Source: Lucinisca nassula
Lineage: Eukaryota > Mollusca > Bivalvia > Lucinida > Lucinidae
Direction: 5' to 3'
NCBI GenBank assembly: GCA_963580285.1
Contig: OY757024.1
Span: 121,582,045 to 121,646,044 of the forward strand
Length of the DNA: 64,000 nucleotides
The notes beneath the pieces were generated by a model. It ran no database searches. It was given only the letters and a program-made list of their open reading frames with translations, and was not told the DNA's origin. Below, in pieces: positions 32,130 to 43,375 of the stretch. Each line of letters starts with the position of its first letter. Within the stretch, counting starts at the first letter, position 1. Position numbers and translations under genes: made by a program.

Positions 32130-32445
32130 GTATAACGGCCCCGCCCACCGGGGCTTTGGGAAACAGATTGGGCTGCATGATGCTTCCACGCAGAGCTGAA
32201 ATCGACCTAACACGAGTACTGGTAGACAGCTTAAAGGTTCCGATTCTAAGCCTGCCCAGGAAAAGTAGTGCGAGTTGGACCATCCATGCATATAAACTCT
32301 ATTGGTTGCATTGTGCGGCAGAGGCTGAGTTGCCATTTCATCTCAATGTCGGGTAAAAATCCGACAAAATTGGAAGCGACGTCTCAAAAATGACCTATAA
32401 AGTGTTGACAGGGCGTTAAACCTCAAATCAAACAAATAAACAAAA
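32130..32445 (+). repeat. family A copy (sense), full length
   Basis: From GGCCCCGCCCACCGGGGC to GGGCGTTAAACCTCAAAT followed by CAAACAAATAAACAAA. Faces the two antisense copies on its left, which would permit long foldback pairing. Confidence 0.85.
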
Positions 32446-32544
32446 CCGTATAGACGTGCTTCGATTTTCGTTGCACTCTTACCTAACATTGTGATGAATT
32501 GGCATTTAAAGCTTGCAACACTGTGAGACCAATGGACTTTCCGA

Positions 32545-33640
32545 CTTCAAATTATAGCCCTGGGGCCAAAAATGCCCCCGCCGCGGGACCCTTTGGTTTT
32601 TACATGGACTTATATAAAGAAACCCTTTGAAAATCTTCTTTTCAGAAACCAGGAGGCTGAGGTGTTGGATATTTGATATGAAGCTGCGTCCAGTGGACCT
32701 CTATCAAGATTGTTAGAATTATAGCCCTGTGACCAAAAATGCCCCCGCCCTGTAGCCTACTGGTTTTACATAGACATCTCGCGAGAAAATCTTCAAAAAT
32801 CTTGTCTGAAACCATAAGCCTCAGATCTCAGATATTTGATATTTGGTATGTAGCTTCGTCTTGTGGACCTATATCAAGGTTCTTAAAATTATAGTCCTTG
32901 TGCCAAAATTGCCCCCCCCCCCACCCCCCTCACCCCCTGGGGTGCCCTTTGGTCTTACATTGGGATATATAGGGAAAACCTTAAAACACTTCTCTGAAAT
33001 CGCAAGGCCCAGGTCTTTCATATTCGGTGTGAAGATTCATCTAGCAGACCCCTACCAAGATTGTTCAAATTATAGTCCTTGGGTCAAAAATGGCCCTGCC
33101 CTGGGGCTCATTGGTTTTATTTTGACTTATATATGGAAAACCTTTAAAAAGCTTCTTGTCTGAAACCAGAAGGCCCAGGTCCTTGATATTTGGTATGATG
33201 CTTCATCTGGTTGTCCTCTACTATGCTGTGTATATTATAGCCCTGGGGCCAAAGGTTGCCCCGCCTCAGGCCCCACCGGTTTTGTATAGCCATATATGGA
33301 AAACCTTTAAAATGTTCTTCTAAAAAACCCAATGCCCAGGTCTTTGATATTTTGCTGGAAGTTTCATGCGGGTGACCTCTACCAAGAGTATTCAAATCAA
33401 AGCCCTGGAGTCAAAAATGGCCCCGCCTCAGGGCCCACTGGTTTCACATAGCCTTACGTACTGAAAACCTTTAAATACCTTCTCGTCTGAAACCAGAAGG
33501 TCCAAGTCTTTGATATTTTGAATGACACTTCCTCTACTAGCCGTCTACCAAGATTGTCCAAATTATAACCTCGTCGGGTCAAAACTGGACCTGCCCTGAG
33601 CCCACTAGTTTTATATAGGGTTAAGGCTGAGCCGGCTCAT
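32545..33640 (-). repeat. satellite 1 array, reverse orientation, strongly diverged
   Basis: Six to seven monomers; ATTATAGCCCTGGGGCCAAAAA, TGCCCCCGCC, TACATRGACTTATAT, CCAGGTCTTTGATATTTGG and GGACCTCTACCAAGATTGTT recur every 165 bp or so. Monomers are far more diverged than at 4175-5395, so this is an old array, probably of the element whose left end lies at 35511-35547. Confidence 0.8.
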
Positions 33641-34990
33641 CTCCTTGTGCTGCACTAAGACCTGACCCTCAATGTCCACAAGGTGCCTAGACAGTGACAT
33701 ATACAAATCAGCTCTGTATTGTCATAGGGAAACCACTGACACATAACCACCCTCCCTTTGTCACCATGTGACATTATTAGTAAAGCAGAAGTAAAACAAA
33801 GATCAGGAATTGATACAATTAACTTACTCCACCCATAAAAGACACCAAAGGGAAAGAAATACAAAGATTAAGCGACCAGACCATAATGGAAACCTAAACA
33901 AAGGAAGGCCATAAGGACAGTTACTTTCCCACAAAATGGCCATATGGCCATCCAAAATTAAAAGACACAAGTGATACACCCAGCAAGTAACAAACAACAA
34001 CATAAATAAATCGCCACAGAAGAGCCGCCTTGGAACGGTCAGTGGAAGATTTCCACTGGGGGGCTTAAATCGATTTTACGTGGCCACAATCCTCGCCCTT
34101 ACTTCTGTCGCGATTTAGACAAATAATTTGTTCAGTCCGCATGAAGGCCTCCTAACTCATCAGTGCAACATATCCGTGAACACAAAAATCAAAGAACCAC
34201 AGAGGTGAGACAACGGTGAGGACTCGACAGCAAGAAACCACTGAAATGCTGGAGCAAAAGAAAACCAACAGTTAGACTCCGATGGGCCCAACCAGAGACA
34301 GAGCATCAGGCACCAACCAACATTACCTTGAATTAGATTTCTCTAATTCTCAATAAGCCTTTACGTTGGAGCCGTCATAGAATCTGAGGCCTGAGCCTCT
34401 TCATTACCATCTGTTGCACTAGGACCTGACTCTCAATGTCCACAATATGTCCAGATAGTGACATATAAGTTAGCTCTGTATTGTCAAAGGGAACCAATGA
34501 CTCATGTGCTTAGTATTTTATGACAATTATTGCCCCCATGCCCCCCCCCCCCACCCACACACACACGCCAATTGTCACAGCGAGGCATTGTAAGATAACT
34601 CACCCGTGTGACATAGAGCATTTTTCATATCTCCAAAACGGCTAGTTTTCTGAAGAAAAGCCTTGCTATTTTTTATATAAATGTTCAAAACATAGGTTGA
34701 GAGTGCTCGTTAGAGCCGCCTCAGTAAGGCGGTTCTAACGAGTACCCACAACCTATGTCTTGAAGCAGAAATAAGAAAAATAAAGTATACCCTCGTAAAC
34801 CCCAGTTTTCTTAATATAAAGTGGGGTTTAGGGGGTCATTTTACTGACTTGTTCACGTGATGCTGAGCAGATTCATTTCCATGCACTAGGACATGACCCT
34901 CAATGTCCGGAAAATGTCCAGATAGTAACATATAAGTCAGCTCTTTAGACGGGAACTTTGAAAAGACTTCATCCTCATGCAGAAAGAAAA
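33641..34990. repeat. three copies of a ~110-bp word, one split by a PLE
   Basis: GCACTAGGACCTGACTCTCAATG or a variant occurs at about 33651, 34415 and 34882, each followed by GTCCACAA, GTGACATATA and AGCTCTGTATTGTCA. The PLE fragment at 33779-34391 separates the first from the second. Confidence 0.7.
33779..34391 (-). mobile_element. Penelope-like element, 3' fragment
   Basis: Antisense 3' region plus the last RT codons (ASDSMTAPT stop at about 34366). Severely 5'-truncated, as in reverse-transcription-derived insertions. Confidence 0.85.
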
Positions 34991-35400
34991 TAATTTGGAA
35001 GGAATGTTCCATGGGTGACCCTCTGACAAAGTTGCTTAAAATAGTTTCGCTCCATTGAACATAAAAGCCACCAAACGAAACAATAAACAAGCTTTAAAGT
35101 GACATCTCATTACAACACACCCGTGCGAAATAGTGCATTTTTAACATCCCCAAAATGGCTACTTTTCTGATGAAAATCCGTGATATTTTTCTTAACAATG
35201 TTCAAAACATAGGTTGTGGGTGCTTTAATGAGGCGGCTCTAAGGAGTACCAACAACCTATGTCTTTGAACAGAAATATGAAAAATAATGTATATCCCCCA
35301 CCCAGCCCGTAACCCCAGTGTTCTCTATATGAAGTGGGGTTTACAGGGGTCTTCATTTCACGGACTTGTTCACGTGATGTACTACTAAATAGATAGACTG
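34570..35400. repeat. family F, two tandem copies
   Basis: Each copy has CACCCGTGTGACATAGAGCA-like start, GGCTAGTTTTCTGAAGAAAA, a hairpin (34690-34762: GCTCGTTAGAGCCGCCTCA against its complement; 35213-35268, shortened), AAATAAGAAAAATAA, CCCCAGTTTTCT...AGTGGGGTTTA (a second hairpin), then GACTTGTTCACGTGATG. Period about 525 bp. No ORF. Confidence 0.75.
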
Positions 35401-35510
35401 ATTTTGAAATAATTTCACAGGAATGTTCCTTTGGTCACTCTCAACCAAAATGGCTCAATCCACCCACTGCACCTTATATTACCTACCAATTTATCTGTAC
35501 AATTCGGATC

Positions 35511-35547
35511 AGGTGAGCGTTCCAGGGCCATTATGGCCCTCTTGTTT
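35511..35547 (-). repeat. left end of the Helitron-like family seen at 1361
   Basis: Complement of the end at 1361: CAGGTGAGCGTTCCAGGGCC then ATTATGGCCCTCTTGTTT. With the antisense satellite 1 array at 32545-33640 it suggests one broken antisense element of about 3 kb or more. Confidence 0.6.
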
Positions 35548-35689
35548 AATCCAGGTTTCACTCGGTCGACGGACGTCTTTCAAACACTTGACAAAACATA
35601 GCAACCAACAAACTTTTAAACTTGTGATCGAAGCCTCAGATGAAAACCAGCCAGTGTCCCGGACTATTGGTGTAAGAAATTTTTGTTTG

Positions 35690-35985
35690 TTTGATTTGAG
35701 GCTAAACGTCCCCGTCGACACTGTAAAGGTCATTTTTGAGACGTTGCTTCCAATTTGTGGGACGTTTACTCGACATTTAGATGAAATGACTTCTCCAGCC
35801 CTTTCGCCCAATGAAACCAATAGGATTTATTAGCATGGACGGTCCGCCTCGCACTGAGGTTTCTGGACAGGCTTAGATACTCTAAGCGGTTTATCAGTAC
35901 AAGTGTGCGGGCCGGACTCAGCTCTGCGTGGAAGCATCATGCGGCCCATATATTTCTTCAAGCCCCTATGGGCGGGGGCCGTTGG
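35690..35985 (-). repeat. family A copy, full length
   Basis: TTTGATTTGAGGCTAAACGT at one end and TATGGGCGGGGGCC at the other; lies in TTGGTGTAAGAAA duplicated on both sides (35668 and 35984), a 13-bp target-site duplication supporting retroposition. Confidence 0.85.
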
Positions 35986-36289
35986 TGTAAGAAAGCCATT
36001 TGCTAGCGCGTATAGAGTGTTGAGTAATTTATCTTGTTTGCTAGAGTCTATTATGTAATTGTCTCCAGAATTATTCTCATTGACACAAGAAGGGATTCAC
36101 ATGTACCGTTCAATCCTCAATTTTGTTTTTGACATTTCATTTGCCTGCCCCTCGCTTCACTACACTCATATATAACCATTGAATGTTTTAAAAATTAAAA
36201 AAAAAAAAGATAATGAAATGAAATGGCCCAGTGTAAAAACTAACAGTTTTCTACCATCACCTTCTATTAGTACTTTCAGTACTTTGATA
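35986..36289. other. no gene seen
   Basis: AT-rich spacer with an A tract at 36199-36208. Confidence 0.4.
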
Positions 36290-37215
36290 TGAATACCTTC
36301 ACGTCTGTTTTGCGCCTCGTTTGGAGGATTTTCTGCGGACGTACGCAAAAAAAAAAAAAAAAAATTCACGACTGTATAATATGAAATTCTGGAAAGTCTG
36401 CGTCTTTTCTGCGGACAAACGCAGAAAATTACAGCCTTTACAAATAATTAACGTATGTACGCAAAAAATCCATCATAGGGTTACTTTGATCGATAGTCGC
36501 AAAATTGCGCAGGCCGAAAGCTTTTGCGCCCTGCCAAAAGTCCAAATTAGGATTATAAGCAGTGGCGGTGATATTCCCATATCATTTGATGATTTGGCTT
36601 CACTTCTGTTTTGCACCTCATATTGAGGACTTTCTGGCGACGTTCATGTACAAGGCTCTAGAAAACTCAAAATGTTCGACATAGGGTTATTAGCAATAAA
36701 GGTAATTTTCCAGTCTAACACATATGAGAATCCGGATTTTTTGCGTCCTTTCTGCGGATGTACGCAGAAAAATCCAATCTTTCGTAATGAATTTGCCAAA
36801 AAAATCCATTTTAGGATAATTGTGATCGATAGGCGCAAAAATTCCTAAGCTGGATATTTTTCCAAGTCTAACGTATGTGAGAGTCTGGGTTTTTGGCGTC
36901 CTTTCTGCGGACGTACGCAGAAAAATCCACTCTTCCATAAAGAATTTGCGTATGTACGCAAAAAAATCCATTTTAGGATTATTGTGATCGATAGGCGCAA
37001 AAAATCCTAAGCTTGATTTTTCCCCCAGTCTTTCATAGATGAGAGTCTGGAATTTTTGCGGACGTACGCAGAAAAAATCCACTGTTCGATAATGAATCTG
37101 CGTACGTACGCAAAAAATTCATTTTCGGATTTCTGTGATCGATAGGCGCAAAAATTCCTAGGCTGGAAGTTTTGCGCCCTGCGCAAATAATCCGGTACTG
37201 GAATACGTATATACC
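36290..37215 (+). repeat. family E array, second subfamily
   Basis: Four to five units with TTCTGCGGACGTACGCAGAAAA, GTACGCAAAAAAATCCATTT, TAGGATTATTGTGATCGATAGG CGCAAAAA and CTAAGCTTGATTTT. Each unit holds two small palindromes (TGCGTACGTACGCA type). Units are about 160-180 bp. Ends against a LINE fragment. Confidence 0.8.
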
Positions 37216-37562
37216 TGAATCCTGGCATTGACTTCATCGTCAATGTCCACGGTTCTTGACAGTGTGTCCTCAGGGTAGATGAACTTGTCTACCAGTCTTT
37301 TTGATGCTGATTGTGAAGTCATGGCTAGCACAGGAGTCAGATACTTGATCTTTACTTTTTTCATCTTCTCTTCTGTTGGAGCACCTTTTGCCATGTCATT
37401 AGCAAAGAGGAACTCATCTAGCACATCTGTCTGCACCTTGGATAATAGGTATGCCAGTGTCACCATCCTGGAAAGCATATGCGAGCATGGGAGAGAACAA
37501 CTCTTTGCTTGGAGCACACAGCATTTCTTGACTCCGTTTGTCACAGGGAATGGATCTTAAAA
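37216..37562 (-). pseudogene. LINE RT, 3' segment of a copy split in three
   Basis: Minus-strand reading: VTNGVKKCCVL (damaged palm B; the family norm has GVKQGCVL), TDVLDEFLFANDMAKGAP (catalytic FADD mutated to FAND), VDKFIYPEDTLSRTVDIDDEVNARI. Two internal deletions relative to family length. Continues at 38377-38582 and 44355-44655 after removal of insertions. The loss of the catalytic Asp and Gln shows a dead copy. Confidence 0.75.
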
Positions 37563-38376
37563 CTCACCAGCATTTTGGACCCGTGCAAAATAGAAGTAGA
37601 GGCAATGATCGGGAATCGATACAATCAACCCACAGCCCACATCATCAGAAACACCAAAGGGGAATAAACACAAACATGAAACAACAAACCTTAATGGAAA
37701 CATCAACAGCGGAAAGCCAAAAGGACAGTCACTTTCCCACAAAATGACCATTAGGCTATCCAAAATAAAATAATATAAACAACACAAACACCCAAAAGAC
37801 AACCCATAATAAAAACAAGAGCACCGCATGCGGGTGCCAACGCTCGGCTGCAAAAAATCTAAGTCGAAAAACGGGCATAACTTTGCCAAAAATATCTTGA
37901 GGGTTACCTCAACTATTGGTATAGAATCCCCTTTTCATAACGAACAACTAGTCCGAGTTTCAAGTAAATATGTTCAGTAATGGCAGCGGTATTATAAAAT
38001 GTCCAAGTTTTTGCACGACGACGCAGACGAGGCCAGAGCTATGATAATACTTCGTCGTTTTCTTAGAAAACAGCCGAGCTAATAAACCGCGACAGAAGAA
38101 CCGCCTTGGAACGGTCAGCGGAAACGAATTCCACGTGGGGGGAGGGGGCTTGAATCGATTTTACGTGGCCACAATCCTCGCCCTTACTTCCGTCGCGATT
38201 TAGACAAATAATTTGTTCAGTGCGCATTAAGGCCTCCTAACTCATCAGTGCAACATCTCCGTGAACACAAATAAACAAACAACCACAGAGATGAAGCAAC
38301 GGTGAAGACTCGACAGCAAGAAACCACTGAAATGCAGGAGCAAAAGAAAAACAACAGTTAGACTCCGATGGCATAC
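37563..38376 (-). mobile_element. Penelope-like 3' fragment inserted in the LINE
   Basis: Antisense PLE 3' region, from GCAAAATAGAAGTAGAGGC (3' end) to AACAGTTAGACTCCGATG. A short Helitron-like element (37812-38081) sits inside it. Confidence 0.75.
37812..38081 (+). mobile_element. small Helitron-like element
   Basis: Starts AACAAGAGCACCGCATGCGG and ends CAGCCGAGCTA; compare AACAAGAG...GAGCTAA for the element at 1361-6215. Inserted between A and T of PLE DNA; the PLE sequence resumes as ATAAACCGCGACAG. GACGACGCAGACGAG lies before the end where the other elements have ACGG. About 270 bp, no core array. Confidence 0.6.
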
Positions 38377-38582
38377 CATCGTTGAACTGGCTCACCATTG
38401 TTATGAACTTGGTTGGACATCCAAACTTCACCATGATCTTCCAAGAGCTCTCGCGACTGACTATGTCAAATGCTTTGGTATTATCAACAAAGGTCATGTA
38501 TAGGTCCATGTTCTGTTCCTGGCATTTCTCTTGCAGCTGCCTTGCTGTGAAGATCCTGTCACTCGTTCCTCTGTCTTTCCTA
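38377..38582 (-). pseudogene. LINE RT, middle segment of the split copy
   Basis: Encodes RKDRGTSDRIFTARQLQEKC, DLYMTFVDNTKAFDIVSRE (palm A, usual consensus FVDLTKAFD) and MVKFGCPTKFITMVSQF. Joins in frame to GF at 44355-44360 and to the segment at 37562. Flanked on both sides by PLE-derived insertions. Confidence 0.8.
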
Positions 38583-38756
38583 AGTAGAAGTAAAACAAAG
38601 ATCAGGAATCGATACAATTAACTTACTCCACCCATCAAAGACACCAAAGGGAAAGAAACACAAACATTCAGCGACCAGACCATAATGGAAACCTAAACAA
38701 AGGAAGGCCATAAGGACAGTTACTTTCCCACAAAATGGCCATATGGCCATCCAAAA

Positions 38757-41048
38757 TAAAAATAGCCATCGGAAGAGATGGCAAATCCCCCGACCAAAAG
38801 CCAATATGGCCTTCAGAAGATTGTTCACCAATAGAAAGTGCACCAGAATTAAACCAAATATCACAAAAGTATTGCAGTTATGGCCATCGCAAGATTATAC
38901 TGTCAGGGGAGATAACTAAAAAACCAGGGCACTCAGAAATGTGGTTCTTGCGCATGACATGCCTGATTAAGCTCATGTATTTCTGCACAAAGTACCATCA
39001 ATATGTCTCAAAAGGTATTGGAGATATAGTGATCATAAGCTGGTCATACTGTTATATTGGAAGGGTAGATAACTCAAATACCTCAGCAACAACAGTTGTG
39101 GTTCTTGCACATGACATCCCTTCTGTACCTTGTATACAATTGTGCCAAGTTCCTTCAATATATCTCAAAGGGAGTTGGAGTTATGGCCATCACTAGGTTA
39201 TATTTCCAGGGGAGATAACTAAAAAACCAGAGCACCCAGAGTTGTAATTCTTGAGCATGACACACCTGCTTAACCTCATGTACATCTGCATCAAGTACCA
39301 CCAATATGTCTCAAAGGGTATTGGAGGTACAGTGGTCACAAGGTTGTCATACTGTTATATTGGAAGGGGAACTAACTCAAATATCATAGCACCCAGAGTT
39401 GTGTTTCTTAGGCATGAAGCGCCGTCTCAACGTTGTATACAATTGTGCCTAGTACCATCATTATATCTCAAAGGGTATTTGAGTTATGGCCATCACAAGG
39501 TTATATTGTCAGGGGAGATAATTAAAAAACCAGGGCATCCAGGGTTGTGGTTCTTGCACGTGACACACCTGCTTAACCTCATGTACAACTGTACCAAGTA
39601 TCATCAATATATCTCAAAGAGTGTTGGAGATGTGGCCATCACAAGGTAGTGATCCTATATTATTGGAAGGGGAGATAACTAAAAAAACACGGCACCCAGA
39701 GTCGTGGTTCTTGTGCATGACACACTGTCTCGGCCTTGTGAACAACTGTGCCAGGTATCATCAATATATCTTAAAGAGTATTGGAATTATGGCCATCACA
39801 AGGTTGTCACTCTATTTTATTTGAAGGGGAGATAACTCCAAAACCATGGCAACCAGAGTTGTGGTTCTTGTGCATGACACGCCGTCTCAGCCTTGTGAAC
39901 AAATGTGCCAGGTACCATCAATATATCTCAAAGGGTATTGGAGTTATGGCCATCACAAAGTAGTCATTCTATTTTATTAAAAGGGGAGATAACTGAAAAA
40001 GTATGGCATCCAGAGTTCTGGTTCTGGTGCATGACACGCCGTCTCAGCCTTGTGAACAATTGTGCCAAGAACCATCAATGAATCTCAAAAGGTATAGGAG
40101 TTATGGCCATCACAAGGTTGTCACTCTATTTTATTGGAAGGGGAGATAACTCCAAAACCGTGGCAACCAGAGTTGTGGTTCTTGTGCATGACACGCCGTC
40201 TCAGCCTTGTGATCAACTGTGCCAGGTACCATCAATATATCTCAAAGGGTATTGGAGTTATGGCCATCACAAAGTAGTCATTCTATTTTATTAAAAAGGG
40301 AGATAACTAAAAAAGTATGGCATCCAGAGTTCTGTTTCTTGCGCATGACATGCCGTCTCGGCCTTGTGAACAATTGTGCCAAGAACCATCAATGAATCTC
40401 AAAGGGTATAGGAGTTATGGCCATCACAAGGTTGCGTCTACGGACGGACGGACGGACGGACGGACGGATGTTCTCACGGATGTATACTTATGTGGCTATT
40501 TTTGGCAGGATTGATACTTAAGTGGCTACTTTTAGCCACAGAAAAGAAGTATTTTCGGTGTCTAACGGAATAAATCCCATAGACTTACATTGATTCTGTC
40601 CATTTACATAGCCACCTTACTATACATTTGTTGGTGCGGACAGACGGACGGACGGACGGACGCCAGGCTGATCGCTAAAACACGGCACCCAGAGTTGTGG
40701 TTCTTGTGCATGACACGCCGTCTCAGCCTTGTGATCAACTGTGCCAGGTACCATCAATATATCTCAAAGGGTATTGGAGTTATGGCCAACACAAAGTAGT
40801 CATTCTATTTTATTAAAAAGGGAGATAACTAAAAAAGTATGGCATCCAGAGTTCTGTTTCTTGCGCATGACACGCCGTCTCGGCCTTGTGAACAATTGTG
40901 CCAAGAACCATCAATGAATCTCAAAGGGTATAGGAGTTATGGCCATCACAAGGTTGCGTCTACGGACGGACGGACGGACAGACGGACGGACGGACGGACG
41001 CCAGGCTGATCGCTATATCCCCCGAACCTATTCGGTCGGGGGATAAAA
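38757..41048 (+). mobile_element. Helitron-like element with ~163-bp core repeats and ACGG tail
   Basis: Left end around TAGCCATCGGAAGAGATGGC; right end GACGCCAGGCTGATCGC, then hairpin ATCCCCCGAAC...GTCGGGGGATA and AAAAG. An extra, truncated end plus an atgtggcta-rich segment lies at 40440-40676, followed by two further core monomers and a second complete end, indicating an internal end-to-core duplication. No protein. Confidence 0.65.
38870..40960 (+). repeat. ~163-bp core array, about 11 monomers
   Basis: GTTATGGCCATCACAAGG recurs at about 38878, 39181, 39484, 39790, 40100 and 40420, with intervening diverged monomers; other words are GGGGAGATAACTAAAAAA, GTGGTTCTTGYGCATGACA, CGTCTCAGCCTTGTGAACAA and ATCAATATATCTCAAAGGG. 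Alternating monomer types give a roughly 305-310-bp dimer period. Confidence 0.88.
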
Positions 41049-41228
41049 AGACACAAGTGATACACACAGTAAGTAACAAACAACACCATATATAAACCGC
41101 CACAGAAGAACCGCCTTAAAATGGTCAGTGGAATGATTTCCACTGGGGGGCTTAAATCGATTTTACGTGGCCACAATCCTCGCCCTTACTTCCGTCGCGA
41201 TTTAGACAAATAATTTGATCAGCCGCAT

Positions 41229-43375
41229 GAAAAGTAGAAGTAAAACAACGATCAGGAATTGATACAATTAACTCACTCCACCCATAAAAGACACCAAAGG
41301 GAAAGAAATACAAACATTAAGCGACAAGACCATAATGGAAACCTAAACAAAGGAAGGCCATAAGGACAGTTACTTTCCCACAAAATGGCCATATGGCCAT
41401 CCAAAACCAAAAGACACAAGCGACACACACAGTAAGTAACAAACAACAACATAAATAAATCGCCACAGAAGAGCCGCCTTGGAATGGTCAGTGGAAGATT
41501 TCCACTGGGGGGCATAAATCGATTTTACGTGGCCACAATCCTCGCCCTTACTTCCGTCGCGATTTAGACAAATAATTTGTTCAGTCCGCATGAAGCCTCC
41601 TAACTCATCAGTGCAACAACTCCGTGAACACAAAAATCAAAGAACCACAGAGGTGAGACAACGGTGAGGACTCGACAGCAAGAAACCACTGAAATGCTGG
41701 AGCAAAAGAAAACCAACAGTTAGACTCCGATGAGCCCGACCAGAGACAGAGCATCAGACACCAACCAACATTATCTCTCTTATTCTCAATAAGCCTTTAC
41801 GTTGGAGCCGTCATAGAATCTGAGGCCTGACCCACCGGCGTGCAATTAAAGAGGGAAGCAAAGTTGCCAACCGTGATTGGGTTAAATACCATGCATGCAG
41901 TCTGTCGTATAATATCCATGTTGTACCCAATCTTTTTATATCGAAGAATGATTTTACGAAATTGGGTGCTGAAGTCATTGCGGTTATATATTTTTCTGAA
42001 TTTATATACTAAGTCACCATAAAATTCGGGTTCCGATAGACCTTGTTGCAGAAAAGATTTAAGTCCAATATTGAATTTTGAAATTAAATCAGAATGGCGT
42101 CTATAAAATTTTGAAAAGGCTATGCGTAGTTTATGGTATCGATAACCCTGAGTAAGAAGTTTAGCCGTTAATAATTTATTACGAGTGTTGAAGTCAGTTA
42201 CATGACTACACACTCTAGCAAATCGAATTAATTGCGAAATATAAACGCCATAGGATGGCGCACGAGGAACATCACCATCCAAAAAAGGAAAATTTACAAT
42301 CTCAAAATCAAAGTCATCGCGTTTATCATAAATTTTGCACGAAACAAATCCATCAACAATAGATAGATGTAAATCAAAAAACGGGGCCTCGGTATCAGAA
42401 GAATTTGCTTTATTTAACTGAAGTTCTAGGGGGTAAATCTGACTAATCAAACCATCAAAATAGGTATTATCAATATTTAATAAATCATCTAAATATCTAG
42501 AAGTAGAGCTAAAAGCTTCAATAATTTCAGATTGGTTATCAATGGAAAGCGACAAAATGAAGTCTCTTCCATATTAATACAAGAACAGATCAGCCACAAG
42601 AGGTGCGCAATTAGTACCCATCGGAAGACCCACAATTTGTCTAAATAACTGAGTACCGAATCTAATATAAAAATTGTCAAGTAGAAAGGTGAGGGCATCA
42701 CACACTTTCTGACATGACCAAAGTGTATAATAATTATGCTCTTTAGAAGTGAAAAACGCATTTCTGACATTACATGCAAGATAGAGAGAATCTTCTCTGT
42801 GAAAAGCCCATTCAATTAAATCATTTAGCTTTTCTTTTATAAGATTATGAGGAAGTGTAGTGTAAAGAGTGGAAAAATCGTAGGTAGACAGACTAGAAGC
42901 ACGAAAATGTCTAGATTTCAATTTATTTAAAACCTCATTCGAATTTTTCATAGACCAAAACAGATTTCTACCTGATCTTTCAAAGACTTTATCACAATAT
43001 TTAATTACATGCGATTTAATAGCAGTTAGACAGGAAGTTAATAATTTAGAAAGTTCAATGGTAGTGCAAGAGCTAGAATTTGCAATAAACCGTGCTTTGT
43101 AAGGTTTTTTATGAAGTTTTGGTAACCAGTATAGCGTAGGAAGCTTGTCTTGGCCTTCGTTAACACAAGGCAAACTTGGTGGCTGAAAGACAAACATGTT
43201 TATCTACTATAGCTCTCTCTTCAGCTAAAGGCTGAAGTTCATAGGCCTTAGTACCACCAAGCTCCTGCTTATGCGTGTTAACATAGTGGAGCCGTCACAC
43301 AACGACGACGTTGTTAGCGGCCTTGTCTGCAGGGGCCAAAACAAGCTTCTTATGAAATTCTTGAATACCTAGTTA
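41229..43375 (-). mobile_element. Penelope-like retroelement, most complete copy
   Basis: Minus strand: N-terminal region with KLVLAPADKAANNVVVV (43350-43290), RT 43197-41797, then the 3' region to GTAGAAGTAAAACAACG at 41229. Directly abutted upstream by the 3' region of another copy (43376-43632) and downstream by a third (38583-41228), the head-to-tail arrangement typical of PLEs, where the upstream partial copy acts as a pseudo-LTR. Confidence 0.8.
41797..43374 (-). pseudogene. Penelope-like reverse transcriptase, two stops and a frameshift
   Basis: N-terminal part in one frame with a TGA after VVVV (about 43287), a frameshift near 43190, then 207 codons with KLPTLYWLPKLHKKPYKARF (fingers), STYDFSTLYTTLPH (palm A), LPMGTNCAPLVADLFLY, an in-frame TAA at 42574-42576 in place of the Cys of the sister copy, then 252 codons with RYLDDLLNIDN (catalytic) to MTAPT. 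Same length and stop as the copy at 29288-30226 and likewise no GIY-YIG domain. About 95% alike to that copy by eye. Confidence 0.85.

Larger units (their letters stand above)
38583..41228 (-). mobile_element. Penelope-like 3' fragment carrying a core-repeat element
   Basis: Antisense PLE 3' region at 38583-38756 and 41049-41220; the two halves join precisely at ccatccaaaa/aagacacaag, as in the uninterrupted copy at 41400. The insertion between them is 38757-41048. Lies head-to-tail with the next PLE copy. Confidence 0.8.

Noticed and set aside
39251..40294. Several 60-130-codon ORFs with CARYHQYISKGIG-like repeats
   Set aside because: Translation of the ~163-bp core repeats, not a repeat protein.
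5541..41000. ACGG/GACG runs as CRISPR-like or regulatory arrays
   Set aside because: They are simple tetranucleotide microsatellites inside element tails; no spacer-repeat structure exists in this window.
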